Shown here: positions 34,760 through 44,885 of the stretch, piece after piece | Numbering within the stretch: the first letter of the stretch is position 1 | How the letters are laid out: each line of letters opens with the position of its first letter | Origin: Timema cristinae | Taxonomy: Eukaryota; Arthropoda; Insecta; Phasmatodea; Timematidae | NCBI GenBank assembly: GCA_039000515.1 | Contig: JBCFYV010000012.1 | Coordinates: forward strand, 28,404,191-28,468,190 | Reading direction: 5' to 3' | Length of the DNA stretch: 64,000 nt | Notes under the pieces: model-generated | Told to the model about the DNA's origin: nothing | Database searches by the model: none | What the model saw: only the letters and a program-made list of their open reading frames with translations | Position numbers and translations under genes: made by a program

Positions 34760-35800
34760 TACAGCCCTTCTAGAACTTACATACACAATCCTACACATAG
34801 GGCCTGACTACGCTTGTGTTCTCCATCACAGTGTACTAGGGCTCTATATAGATACTTCTCAACACAACACGCTCTCTAATTCACAACTCCCTACCCCCCA
34901 CTCCATTTGCTTCCCACTATCAATAAATACTTTCATAAAAAGAGGTCATGGTCTGTGCCTACAGATCGGTACTCTTAGGTATTAACAAGCCACCTACCTT
35001 CTCTGAGGGTCGCTTCTGACACTCAGAGCTGGTAGCCAGGCAAACAAGAGAGCTGCTATTTTTTCAGTGGTGACCCAACCCTGGCGAACCACCTTTATGA
35101 AAGAGCATAATAAACCATCTTTATTCGTTTGAAAGAGCATTTCATCGTCACTCCCTATCCTCCCACGACTATCCCCGACCTCCCACCGCGACCCCGTGTT
35201 GCCGGGACGGTTATCCTGCCTCCCACCGCGACTCTGTGTTGCCGGGACTGTTCCCCTGCCTCCCACCGCGACTCCGTGTTGCCGGGACAGATCCTTACCT
35301 CCCACCGCGACTTCGTGTTGCCGGGACTCTGACTTATCACCCTCCAACCTTGACCGACCCTTCCGACGGTGAACCCACGGGATGGGATACACCCGCCGCG
35401 CCGGCAAGGCCCACCGACAAAAGACCTTAAGGAAGACGACGACCACAACGAAACAATACTCCACCCGTGGACCCATCTACTACGATCACCAGACCCCCGA
35501 ACGTCAACACTCCGCTCCAGCATCGTCAAGAGTCCCTGCACCCGAGCTGGCCAACTCCTCCCCTCGTCTTCCCCTTTCACCAACCATCTGACCCCCACCT
35601 ACTCCGATTTCCCCCTTCAGCCCTGAGGGTTACCATCTTCACGCCCTGGCCACCCCAGAACCCGCCTATGTTTTCTCCCCCATCTCCCTTCCCTACCCCC
35701 ATCCACTGGACCCGCGAGATCGACGCATGGAAACCAAGGTCGCCCGGAAACTGGACTTCGACCAACTAAACCACCAGTTACCCCTGAAGTACCAGTGAGA
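34760..35800 (+). mobile_element. LTR-retrotransposon-like fragment (Gypsy-type suggested)
   Basis: A TATA-like CTCTATATAGATAC (about 34,840), AATAAA (34,921) and a stretch ending CTATTTTTTCA are followed by GTGGTGACCCAACCCTGGCG. The latter resembles the LTR edge and start of Gypsy elements in arthropods. Downstream is a Pro/Arg-rich GC-rich region with a short frame (ALRVTIFTPWPPQNPPMF) loosely like a gag start. No protease, RT or integrase follows; the sequence returns to AT-rich Polinton sequence at about 35,800. Tentative. Confidence 0.35.
35180..35338 (+). repeat. Four 39-40 bp GC-rich tandem repeats
   Basis: Units start at 35,180, 35,220, 35,260 and 35,299, each with CTCCCACCGCGACNCCGTGT then TGCCGGGAC. 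They generate long open frames on both strands (35,129-35,598), which I do not accept as genes. Confidence 0.9.
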
Positions 35801-35809
35801 GGGATAACA

Positions 35810-36010
35810 AAGTTAACGCTGTGATAGAGCTAATTGTATAAATCATCTCAAGAATATAAGATTAAAGTTAACTTTTGAAATATATTATTGCTAATAGTAC
35901 ATTCAGCTCGTTTTTAAAGTTAATGTTTCAGCAAAGTGTTTGATATCAATTACAATCTGAACTGTTTGTTTAAGTTAACGTTGTGGTAGAGCTAATTGTA
36001 TAATCTAATC
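35810..36010 (+). repeat. Polinton-internal direct repeat
   Basis: A phrase with GTTAACG, GATAGAGCTAATTGTATAA occurs at 35,812-35,845 and again at 35,972-36,005. The phrase between them (GATATCAATTACAATCTGAA) matches 29,790-29,820, on the other side of the GC-rich retrotransposon block. This supports the view that the block was inserted into repetitive Polinton sequence. Confidence 0.6.
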
Positions 36011-36054
36011 GCATTTTCGTGAAAGGAGAGTGGGAAACCAATTAGGAAAAACAT

Positions 36055-36610
36055 ACCCTCAGTAGGCCTTACAGGGATTCGAACTTTGATCTCTCCGTCA
36101 AGTCTAACACGAGAGTGACAGCTTAAAACCATTAGACTATTGAAGCAGGTACATTGGAAATTATACCTACGTATTTTCTCTTTTTTTGTGCTTCGCTTTA
36201 AATTGAGGAAGTAAGGACGAGGAAGGTAGAATATAGAGAAAATGTACCCTATTTACCTCGAGGAAAGCCAGGAAACTGAAGGGAAATTAATCTCAGTACA
36301 TTCTGTCGGCGTTCGAACCTTGACCTTCCTGCTACCGGCAAATTTGACAAAATGAGACTGACGACACAGCCCACGTGCCTACAAATGTAGGTTATGTTAT
36401 ATTTGATACATTCTTAAACAAAACAGTAAAAACCTGCTCTATTACGTGGGGACAAACCGTCTAACATAAATTAATGTCAATAACTTACCTAGTTTGGTTC
36501 TGTTTCTTGTAAACATCAACCTAGTGGACTAAACCATTAGAGGCATGGTGCACTTGGGGGTTCGAATCCCTGGGTGCACTTGAATTGTGGAGTAAAGTAT
36601 ACCTGTTAGC
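36055..36610. repeat. Cluster of degraded tRNA-like SINE heads
   Basis: Minus-strand B-box-like GTTCGAATCCC near 36,075, GGTTCGAACGCC near 36,310, and a plus-strand GGTTCGAATCCCTGGGTGCA near 36,570. None folds into a full tRNA with anticodon arm as far as I can judge, so they are SINE pieces. Confidence 0.45.
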
Positions 36611-36651
36611 CTGTGCACATGAGCTTAGGAACAACTTGTAATCACATTAAA

Positions 36652-36691
36652 CCCCCTAACTTAGCCTAACCTAAACTAACCTAACATAACC
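36652..36691 (+). repeat. Degenerate CCTAA-type stretch
   Basis: CCTAAC and CTAACCTAAAC words recur over about 40 bases, the complement of the insect telomere unit TTAGG. Short interstitial runs like this are common in insects. It is not a telomere. Confidence 0.5.
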
Positions 36692-37149
36692 TTCATTTTC
36701 CATTTTGAACATAGCTTACATACATTTAATTTTTACTCCGCAGTTCGTGTAAGGATATTACCAAACCTCGAACGAGTTGCTCTGATATTCGTATGTACTG
36801 GGTGATTTTAACTAGGTTTTCCTTTCTCTCTCCATGCTAATGGGGTGTACATCTCCCAAGCTACCCTATGAATCCGTCTGATTAAGTCGCTAATAGATCT
36901 TGTGCTAATCTAACTAATTAAATCCTTTCAGCAATTCTTTGTTAGATCAAAGTTTCAGTAGATTAAATTTGATTTGTAGATTAAACTTATTATTTTATCA
37001 GTATGATATTAGTCATTAGTTTTGGAGGAATTAAGATTATGTCGCATGTGTTATGATATGAGTTAGTACATATTGTATGCTTTTATATATTTTATACATA
37101 CAATTTATACACTTGGTTTTTACACGGTCTAAGTCCTCACTTTTAACTC

Positions 37150-37325
37150 TAATAAATAGACTGAATGGCTGATCACGGTGAAATTGTGGTCCAAATCCCA
37201 GTTGAATGTACGGAGAGTGTTTCCCACTTTCTGTCCGCGCAAGTCCGAGTACATATCCTAATCTTTACCCATTTAATGTCAATATGTGGATAGCCCGGAC
37301 GGGTAGCGAACCGCTGTGTATATAC
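37150..37325 (+). repeat. SINE family 2 copy
   Basis: AATAGACTGAATGGCTGATC, a B box GTCCAAATCCC, then CAGTTGAATGTACGGAGAG, ending in the shared tail GATAGCCCGGACGGGTAG. It lies 165 bases before the U1 copy. Confidence 0.6.
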
Positions 37326-37489
37326 TTTTTTACTAATTCCGGATTTCATTTAAACAATTTGTTTTACCTACAATAATAATTATGAAACGCTTCGTGTATT
37401 GCGGTTTGTACATAGTGGATTGGGTTAAAATCATTAAATGCTATAGTTTAAAGTATATTATATTAAGAGTAATTGATTCTGTTTATATA

Positions 37490-37651
37490 CCAGGACTGCG
37501 CGAACGCAGTCCCGACTACCAAAAATTACGCGCCCGAGTAATCCACATTAGGGACTATCGCAGGGGTCAACCCAAGCGAAGTGCAATGCAAGGGCCTCAC
37601 CCTTGGGGAACCGCCTTCATGATCACGGTAACCCCTACGCCAGGTAAGTAT
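37490..37651 (-). ncRNA. U1: U1 spliceosomal snRNA (gene or pseudogene copy)
   Basis: Read on the minus strand, the 5' end at 37,651 is ATACTTACCTGGCGTAGGGG, which contains the invariant 5'-splice-site-pairing sequence ACUUACCUG. It is followed by the stem-loop I loop GATCATGAAG (U1-70K site), the stem-loop II loop ATTGCACTTC (U1A-type site), TTGACCCCTGCGAT, the Sm site AATTTTTGG (37,519-37,527) and a perfect terminal stem-loop (GGGACTGCGTTCGCGCAGTCC). Its length of 162 matches U1, and the variant pattern is the insect one. Every functional block is intact. Upstream of the 5' end I see no obvious PSE, but I cannot score insect PSEA by eye, and no clear 3' box follows. Its place inside the Polinton span is unusual. 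It could be a live gene or a well-preserved retro-copy. Confidence 0.93.
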
Positions 37652-37699
37652 GATGATAAAAGCTGAACATTTTATTCTTATACTCAGATATTTAATATC

Positions 37700-38239
37700 T
37701 ATCTGCGCCTAACTAATAACAAAATATAAATAAAATTAATATATTTAGTTTTAAAATATTTTATAATTTTCATTTCGAATAAATAAATTCAACTCTGTAT
37801 AAATCAGATAATAATTCTATCTTTTATCTCATATAACAGACAATTAACTAAAATATTAAAAAAAAAAGAGTTCAAAGAGATGAGTGAGCCAGCGAGATCG
37901 CTTCATATTCCCAGTAGTTTATAATTGAGTCAATAGAGAGCTGCACTGTAACATATTTAAAAGTTATATTTGAATCTAAATTAATTTTTATAATTAACTA
38001 CATGAAATTCAATAGAATTTGTTGCGTAGAGTAGCGCAATAGAGTTAGGTTGTTTTAGGGTTGATTTATCATAAACGTCATTTCTTAAAATTAGAGGAAT
38101 ATAGATAAACGTAAAAAAAAACTACGTGGGCTGCTTTAGATATTGTATAATATAATAATGATAGATATCCTGAGTAATGAAGTTTTAAACAATGTAAAAA
38201 AAATACAATACTAATTCCATTGTACTAACGCATCCATAA
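37700..38239. other. No gene seen
   Basis: Very AT-rich. If U1 is transcribed, its promoter would lie in the first 70 bases here; nothing distinctive is visible. Confidence 0.35.
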
Positions 38240-38833
38240 AATGTAATACCATAGTAACTATAGTAAATAATCGTGTACGCTAGTACTTTTTCTACTATTT
38301 GCGACATGCCCATATTAGCTGAAGGAAATTTAGCACTAATTATTGTAAACAGGAATGTAGTTTCTCTGCTCTCTAAGATTCTATCCGTTCATTGTTTTGT
38401 TTTTATCTCAAAACTCTAAGTAAAATATCTTTGAATATTTTATAAAGTTTTGTTATGTAACGTAAGTTCTAAGTAGTAATCTAACCAATGAATTAAATCT
38501 CACTCAACCAATGTTGGAACTAATAAAGTTATTTTGAGTTTGGCTAAACTGAGACGTTTGCCAATAGAATATAAACAAAATCGCATATTATTATGTCAAT
38601 ATTTAATTTTGAAATGCAAATTCAAATCATTGTAGTTGACAAACATAGTTACTTAAATCCGATGATTGTTCAAAGGATAAAATGAAGTTAGGTATTGGTA
38701 TATCTTAACGTTCTTATTATTATATACATAATTTGTAAATGATTTAATCAAAATTTCCAACACTAATATTGTTGAATTATTATTATTAAATTTATTTTAT
38801 TTTTATTTTGGATGTTAATAAACACAAAATTTA
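38240..38833 (+). repeat. Direct duplication, copy 1 (594 bp)
   Basis: From ATGTAATACCATAGTAAC to TAATAAACACAAAATTTA the sequence is nearly identical to 39,884-40,477, with equal length and only scattered substitutions. Non-coding and AT-rich. Confidence 0.95.
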
Positions 38834-39234
38834 ATTGATTGTGGGATATGGCCTAGGCCAATATTAATAAATAGTAGGTGGACCCAATGCCTAACTTAAC
38901 TAAAAAAATATGTACTCAACCTCTGCAATATCAGACGCACCCAGTAACAAAATAATAGGCCTTAGAGTCTGACTCTTCACAAAATATCCTAAACCTTGAT
39001 TCACATGTGAGTTAAGTTTTTTTTAAAAGCTATTACACAACTTTTGCGTGTTTTATTTTAAAGTTAGAATTCAGAATATTTATGCTTGCATCAAAACTAA
39101 CATTTCCCTTTTAAAACTTATTTTTAGTGTCTGTTTATTACTGCCAGTAGCTTATTTTATTTGTCTCGAAGAGTATAGTTATGTAAACCTTGACCAGTTT
39201 TAGTGTAATAAAAAGTAATGCTATTGTTTTTTAA
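38834..39234. other. No gene seen
   Basis: AT-rich sequence between the duplication and a SINE. Confidence 0.35.
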
Positions 39235-39235
39235 A

Positions 39236-39267
<32 letters not shown>

Positions 39268-39455
39268 GCACCGCGTCTTACTACCCATTCGGGTTATACG
39301 CACTTACGCTAATGTGTAATGGAAGGGTGATTGTGAGATGAAATGGAGGACCTACAGTTTAACGTGGAATCCGAACCACGGTGGCGGCCTGGCATTCCCC
39401 ACATTCACAAGATGTCTTGTCAGAGGTGAAGGAAGGGTTTGGAAATCAGATTTTT
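39235..39455 (-). repeat. SINE family 1 copy, head missing
   Basis: (ATT)n at 39,237-39,268, then the tail and body up to GGAAGGGTTTGGAAATCAGA. The tRNA-like head is replaced by TTTTTTTTAAAATAAAAC, so the copy is truncated at its 5' end. Confidence 0.8.
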
Positions 39456-39883
39456 TTTAAAATAAAACAAGTATTTTTCTTCCCTACATAATGCTTGACT
39501 GCATTTGGTTTGATAAGTTAAAAGTAGTAGTACGCCATTTTACCACCTCACACTTGGGATTCGAACGCCGATCTCCCCCGTCTTTGGTATAAGGCCCGTT
39601 GACACGATGTTAGTGGCCTAATGCAAGTTTAGAGGCATTAGCTTCCTGACATGTTAGTTGTGTTAGTAGTGCTTATAAAAACATGGCTGAAAATGAAGAG
39701 TGTTGGGTGATAACTGGTCTCTCCATTGGAGCCTTTAATCACTGCGTCTCATTTCTCGTTCGGGAAATTTATACGCATACACTAATTACGCTTATGTGTT
39801 AGGAGCTAGTAAGGGTGAATTTAGAATAAGTATGCGCGGCCACATGAATTAAAATTTTTGAGTAAACGCAATTTATCATAAAA
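39456..39883. other. No gene seen
   Basis: Contains a minus-strand B-box-like GATTCGAACGCCGATCTCCC near 39,550, probably a SINE remnant. Otherwise nothing. Confidence 0.35.
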
Positions 39884-40477
39884 AATGTAATACCATAGTA
39901 ACTATAGTAAATAATCGTGTACGCTAGTACTTTTTCTACTATTTGCGACATGTCCATATTAGCTGAAGGAAATTTAGCGCTAATTATTGTAAACAGGAAT
40001 GTAGTTTCTCTGCTCTCTAAGATTCTATCCGTTCATTGTTTAGTTTTTATCTCAAAACTCTAAGTAAAATATCTTTGAATATTTTATAAAGTTTTGTTAT
40101 GTAACGTAAGTTCTAAGTAGTAATCTAACCAATGAATTAAATCTCACTCAACCAATGTTGGAACTAATAAAGTTATTTTGAGGTTGGCTAAACTGAGACG
40201 TTTGCCAATAGAATATAAACAAAATCGCATATTATTATGTTAATATTGAATTTTGAAATGCAAATTCAAATCATTGTAGTTGACAAACATAGTTACTTAA
40301 ATCCGATGATTGTTCAAAGGATAAAATGAAGTTAGGTATTGGTATATTTTAACGTTCTTATTATTATATACATAATTTGTAAATGATCTAATCAAAATTC
40401 CCAACACTAATATTGTTGAATTATTATTATTAAATTTATTTTATTTTTATTTTGGATGTTAATAAATACAAAATTTA
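39884..40477 (+). repeat. Direct duplication, copy 2 (594 bp)
   Basis: Second copy of 38,240-38,833, in the same orientation, offset by 1644 bases. Confidence 0.95.
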
Positions 40478-40860
40478 TTATTTAAAACTTGTTTTATATA
40501 GACAACATAAAAAAGTTAGTGATTAGTTTCTTAATACATTAAAATATATTTTAGTTGATTTGTTGAATTATTTAGCATACATGCTAAATCCAAATACAAC
40601 CAAACTCGATAGGACATTTTTTTTAAATAGATCCAATTCGTGTTTTTTTTTCCAACCCTGTTTTAAATGTTGGTATACTAATAACTAAATATATTGTTAA
40701 ATTCTAGCTAGGCCTAAAATATTATTTAATTAATAATAATTCATTAATTTGTAGATTGGTTTAAATATAAACTATCTGATTTGCTATGCTGCCATTTTGA
40801 ATTGTATACTTGGTAGGTGACCAACGGGAGGTCAACGTTCAAACCCGACCGGCTGAAATA
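40478..40860. other. No gene seen
   Basis: AT-rich stretch following the duplicated segment, with no motif or frame of note. Confidence 0.35.
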
Positions 40861-40869
40861 ACTCTGCCA

Positions 40870-41240
40870 TCTAGGGAAATGATAGCAGTTAAGTTGTAAG
40901 AGGTGTCAGTGATGAAGAGATTGGGGTTTGAAACCCAGCTGGGTGTATTTATCTCCACGAAAATGCAAGTAGACATTCTATAAACAAGCAGTTTACTCAT
41001 ATGGGTAATATGAAATACATAACCTTCTTAGTACGCGTTAGAGATCAGCTTCGATGACCACGTCACTCTCAAATGGATTAAACTGCTGATGACAGCGAGA
41101 TTGTGGTTCGAATCCCGGTTGGGTGTACTGAGTGTGTTTTTTCACTCTACCTCCAAGTAACTGTTGCCACACTTGCTCTAAATATAACCTTCCCAATTAT
41201 AAATCTGTTAGTTTAATTAGTAATTAAGTAGTTCCAGGTT
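40870..41240 (+). repeat. Two adjacent SINE family 2 heads
   Basis: The first has GGTTTGAAACCCAGCTGGGTG near 40,925, the second GTGGTTCGAATCCCGGTTGG near 41,105, followed by the usual GTGTACTGAG body and an ATAACCTTCCCAATTATAAA tail. Confidence 0.6.
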
Positions 41241-41514
41241 TGAATCTATGCTCGGTAAACTAGGCATGTTTTATAGTCCTCGTCAGGGATGTTGTTATAA
41301 TAAGAGGTAAATGCTATAGATTTTTTTAATATAACTTTCCTTATCCTACTTCATTAGTGTAATTAAATTATTGTATGAGTAGTGATAGATACAATTGTAT
41401 GTCTTACAACTGGCAAAGTGGTGTAGTTCAACTCCCACCAGACGTACTTTCCACTCTCCTTTAACACACCTGATATAGGTTCACAATGCTTCATTAGTGT
41501 AAATATTCTTACAT

Positions 41515-41714
41515 CCCAATGTACTAAATATAATATTTTTACTCTACATCCATTTACCCGCCTATGGCATGGGTCTATTTTTTTTATTAAAGTCATATAT
41601 TTTCCACTACGGGCCTGTCGTACTTTAAGACTAGGACATTCACAACATCCCTACCGTTAATTTATCAATGTGAAAGTGTAAGCTCACATCTCAGCTATGA
41701 TACATTTGTTCGTA
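41515..41714 (+). repeat. 200 bp direct repeat, copy 1
   Basis: AATATAATATTTTTACTCTA and CCCGCCTATGGCATGG through to CTCAGCTATGATACATTTG are repeated at 44,995-45,195 with few changes. The second copy lies just inside the right TIR. Confidence 0.9.
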
Positions 41715-41850
41715 CATACTGGGAACTGAACCTGGGACCCTCAGCTCTATACGAAATACGCTATCCATCAATGTAAGGTGTCAGATTGAATATGTTCACT
41801 CAACATATTAATGATCACCATCCTGATCTCTTTTGTAACAAGTTACTATT

Positions 41851-42025
41851 ATGTATGTATGTATGTATGTATGTATGTATGTATGTATGTATGTATGTAT
41901 GTATGTATGTATGTATGTATGTATGTATGTATGTGCGTATGTATGTATGTATGTATGTATGTATGTATGTATGTATGTATGTATGTATGTATGTATGTAT
42001 GTGCGTATGTATGTATGTATGTATG

Positions 42026-42059
<34 letters not shown>

Positions 42060-42356
42060 TGTATGTATGTATGTATGTATGTATGTATGTATGTATGTAT
42101 GTATGTATGTATGTATGTATGTGCGTATGTATGTACGTATGTATGTATGTATGTATGTATGTATGTATGTATGTACGTATGTATGTATGTATGTATGTAT
42201 GTATGTATGTATGTATGTATGTATGTATGTATGTATGTATAATGTATGTATGTATGTATGTATGTATGTATGTATGTATGTATGTATGTATGTATGGTAT
42301 GTATGTATGTATGTATGTATGTATGTATGTATGTATGTATGTATGTATGTATGTAT
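41851..42356 (+). repeat. (ATGT)n microsatellite, about 0.5 kb
   Basis: Almost uninterrupted ATGT units, broken by GTGC, GTAC and single-base insertions near 42,240 and 42,296. All long open frames here, on both strands, are repeat translation (MYVC or HTYI) and are rejected as genes. The length may be collapsed or expanded by assembly. Confidence 0.98.
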
Positions 42357-42584
42357 TTGTATATACATGCAACGATTTTCTGAGGAATGGCCATATCTGA
42401 CAGCTAGAAGAACTTCCTAGGTTAATACGCCAAGTCATGTGATCTTCATATGTCACTTGCTATAGATACCTACAGACACTAATAATAAGAGAGCGGAATT
42501 TTGTGTGTGTGTGTGTGTTTAGTGACAAATTTATAGATTAACTTTGTTGAGAGTTTGATACGTTAATAGTGGTTTAATTTATCA

Positions 42585-42840
42585 AACCAACATTGGTAAT
42601 CGAACAGGCAGACACAAAACCGGTCCAATGGCTTATAATTGATCAAACCAACATTTTTAAACGCGACGGGAATTGAACCCGATACATGCTAACCAACAAA
42701 CCAACATTTTTTTAAACGCATCGGAATTGAACCAGGTACAATCGACCAATAAACCACAAACCCTGACGCTGATTTTAATTGCATCGGAATTGAACAGGGA
42801 GTCACAAACCACCACCCAGACGCTGACTGATAATTGAATC
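42585..42840 (-). repeat. Three to four 75 bp degenerate repeats
   Basis: CAAACCAACATT, CGGAATTGAACC and GACACAAACC/ACAAACCAC phrases recur near 42,585, 42,640, 42,700 and 42,780. On the minus strand each has a B-box-like GGTTCAATTCC. Confidence 0.6.
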
Positions 42841-42934
42841 GATACCAATAGAAATGCTAACGAACGAGTTAAAACGATTGAAAACGACACTCATATCTTT
42901 TCTCTCTGTTGGAATGTGGTCAAGCAACGGCAAC

Positions 42935-43223
42935 GAGGAAGTGAAATAAACTGTCTATACTCACATATCAGTTGATCTAGCATCTCGAGTTCTGCCAAAA
43001 CATCGTTATATCCCTCTTCGGCCGTGACGACTGTTTGAACCCCTGGCGGCACCTGCACATCATCCTGGGTCTCTTAACAGCTCGTTATATCCCCCGATGC
43101 CTGCTTGTGACCCGAGAGAGTCGTCGATCTCCCAGGGCGGCGCTCGCACACCATCAGACGACCCCTCAGCCTCTGGGGGCGGTGCTTGGACGGGCGGTGT
43201 CACGTTCCCCTCAGCCCAATAAT
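42935..43223 (-). pseudogene. Acidic coding-like fragment, unknown, after a splice acceptor
   Basis: After TTTAATTTCAG (acceptor-like, ending 43,224) the minus strand reads YWAEGNVTPPVQAPPPEAEG and WEIDDSLGSQAGIGGYNELL to a stop at 43,060. One base over, a second piece reads DDVQVPPGVQTVVTAEEGYN and DVLAELEMLDQLICEYRQ. The GYNELL and GYNDVL segments echo each other. Local GC and codon use are much higher than in the surroundings, which suggests a former exon. I do not recognise the product. Confidence 0.35.
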
Positions 43224-43297
43224 CTGAAATTAAATAAATACATATTAACTACTATCACTGCGGGAGGTTGAAAAAAATCAAACACTGCCAAAATATA

Positions 43298-43552
43298 TCA
43301 CGGGGGGGCTCTAATTACCCGTGGAACAGCCGGGATTTTAGCCAAGCAACATCCATCCTCGGTAAAAAGCTCAAACAGATCTGGACTATCGGGAGCCCCC
43401 AGGGTTGCAAGCGTCGATGGCGTGTCTTCTAAAATAAAATAAACACCTCTGTACACTATAAACGTAATAACTAAATTAGCTACACACTTAAACATACAAA
43501 ACGCATTAAACATAACCCTTATATACCAATCTTCTGGCGCGTCAAAACTCAT
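43298..43552 (-). CDS. Small ORF with a hydrophobic segment, unknown
   Basis: From the ATG at 43,552 the frame reads MSFDAPEDWYIR, a hydrophobic stretch (about residues 14-40, possibly membrane-spanning), then EDTPSTLATLGAPDSPDLFE and CCLAKIPAVPRVIRAPP. The middle is AT-rich and bounded by GTATAT and TTTTATTTTAG, like an intron, but removing it brings a stop into frame. Either the unspliced 84-residue form is real or the locus has decayed. It precedes the acidic fragment on the same strand. Confidence 0.3.
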   Translation of the reverse strand: MSFDAPEDWYIRVMFNAFCMFKCVANLVITFIVYRGVYFILEDTPSTLATLGAPDSPDLFELFTEDGCCLAKIPAVPRVIRAPP

Positions 43553-43950
43553 CTTGATTATTTTATGGTGCAAGCACAAATTAAAATGACCGACTATAAT
43601 GATTTCAAGACCTATTATAGCCGCTTGCACGAATAACATGTCTGGAGGAATTTCGTTACTCTCTCAGCATTTGAAAGGGTGGAGGGGACGGGGGAGAGCA
43701 GCAGGAGGGGGTCCACAAAAATGAGGGTTCGAAGGCACGGTGTTTGATTGGTTCGAATCCCAAACGCTAATTGCTGGTACATTGAATTTATAGTCAAAAT
43801 TGTCTGTAAAGAGTTTGATGATGATTGTTGTCAGGTAATACAAGAAGTTGTGACTAAGGTGACATTGTGTATAGGCAGTAACAAAGTTAACTTACTATAG
43901 ACTATAGATTTTTTTTTTCGACTATGTGACATTCCATAAACATATTGTAG

Positions 43951-44334
43951 GAAGTCCTCACCAAGGCTAGCAATCACCATATCAGGAGGGCTGAAGAGGA
44001 GGGGGGTTCAGCCGAGATCAACATCGAGATACAATGGGAATATATAGACTGTTTTTTGGTATGAGGATGAAAAAAATTATAGGACTTTTTTTTTTAAATA
44101 TCTGATAATGAGGTGTTTGTGGGTCGTCTTCAGCTAGATACAAGACGCAGGACTTAGGGACATGTGGTCGACACCCGTCACACGCTAACTGAATCGTTGG
44201 ATGTCGTCGAGCTAGAACAGCCTACGGTGGAAACGCACATCAGAAATCTGTACCTTATCAGAGCTACCTACTATACGCGTCAGGTCGTCGGTTTGGACTA
44301 TTACATGTTGGATTGTGAACTAACAAACGTATGA
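43951..44334 (+). pseudogene. Two-exon coding-like fragment near the right end
   Basis: After CATATTGTAG the frame from 43,951 reads EVLTKASNHHIRRAEEEGGS and EINIEIQWEYIDCFL to 44,058. A 54-base segment GTATGA...T10...ATGAG (44,059-44,112) has intron form. Joining gives VFVGRLQLDTRRRT, an in-frame TAG, then GHVVDTRHTLTESLDVVELE and DYYMLDCELTNV, stopping at 44,334. Both joined pieces are in the same phase. The product is unknown to me; an earlier exon would be needed for a start (an ATG at 43,639 opens MSGGISLLSQHLKGW). It has one stop, so probably a decayed Polinton gene. Confidence 0.4.
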
Positions 44335-44339
44335 ACGAT

Positions 44340-44885
44340 TATATGCGTCAAGTGTATAATGTACCTAAGCAGAGCACTGCCTGTATGATTGTTTGAACAT
44401 CAACTCTCCCTCCGTGCAGATGCGGGTACACTGTCACCGCTTATCATGCATCTGTTTAAGTGAGCTATACACCTAGCTGAGGACAATTTAAAAAAACTAG
44501 ATAGGTTGGAGTTAGAACACTGTCCTATCAAGCTGAGGCTATTTCCACCTCTCCCTCCAGAATACAGTGGTGAGAAGAGCATGTGACTATGGTTATTTGT
44601 CTGAAATACGTAGAAAGTATAGTCTAACTACACTTCATTTGTATTAAACACCTTCCTGGGGGTTCAAACATTTCCACAACCAAAGGTTATTTACAAATCT
44701 AGCTCAACGCAAATGCGGATACACTATCGCAAGATATTGAATACAGTGGGGCTAGCTATATGATGACTTGGAGTTTCTAACACCGAGGCTATTTCCAACT
44801 CTCGCTTCACGCAAATGCGGGTACACTATCACAAGATATTGAATACCGTGTGTGAACGTGTCACCTTATCTTAAATATTATTTAG
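44340..44885 (-). repeat. Right subterminal repeat block, inverted relative to 24.8-26.1 kb
   Basis: The reverse complement of 44,345-44,700 matches 25,810-26,115 (GAACCCCCAGGAAGGTGTTT, GTAGTTAGACTATACTTTCT, CACTGTATTCTGGAGGGAGA). That of 44,780-44,885 matches 24,840-24,930 (CACGGTATTCAATATCTTGT). Order and orientation are those expected of a long, interrupted extension of the TIRs. Confidence 0.85.

Larger units (their letters stand above)
30107..34760 (+). mobile_element. Jockey-clade LINE, nested in the Polinton
   Basis: A 5' leader with 48 bp tandem repeats is followed by ORF1 (30,638-32,053), ORF2 (32,043-34,672, overlapping by 11 bases) and a short 3' region. The gene order, zinc-knuckle ORF1 and endonuclease-reverse transcriptase ORF2 are those of Jockey elements. 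It is GC-richer than its surroundings. The 3' end is not clear: I see no long A tail, and AATAAA at 34,921 may belong to the following fragment. Left and right limits are approximate. Confidence 0.8.

Noticed and set aside
34994..35765. Overlapping open frames in GC-rich sequence on both strands
   Set aside because: Caused by the 40 bp tandem repeats and low AT content; no domain is visible.
36652..36691. Telomere (CCTAA repeats)
   Set aside because: Only about 40 degenerate bases, internal to the sequence; interstitial.
37382..37666. 94-codon plus-strand open frame
   Set aside because: It runs antisense across the U1 snRNA; the conserved features belong to the RNA, not to a protein.
41786..42456. 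Long open frames on both strands (MYVC and HTYI repeats)
   Set aside because: They are translations of the ATGT microsatellite; all frames are open because the unit has no stop codon in any register.
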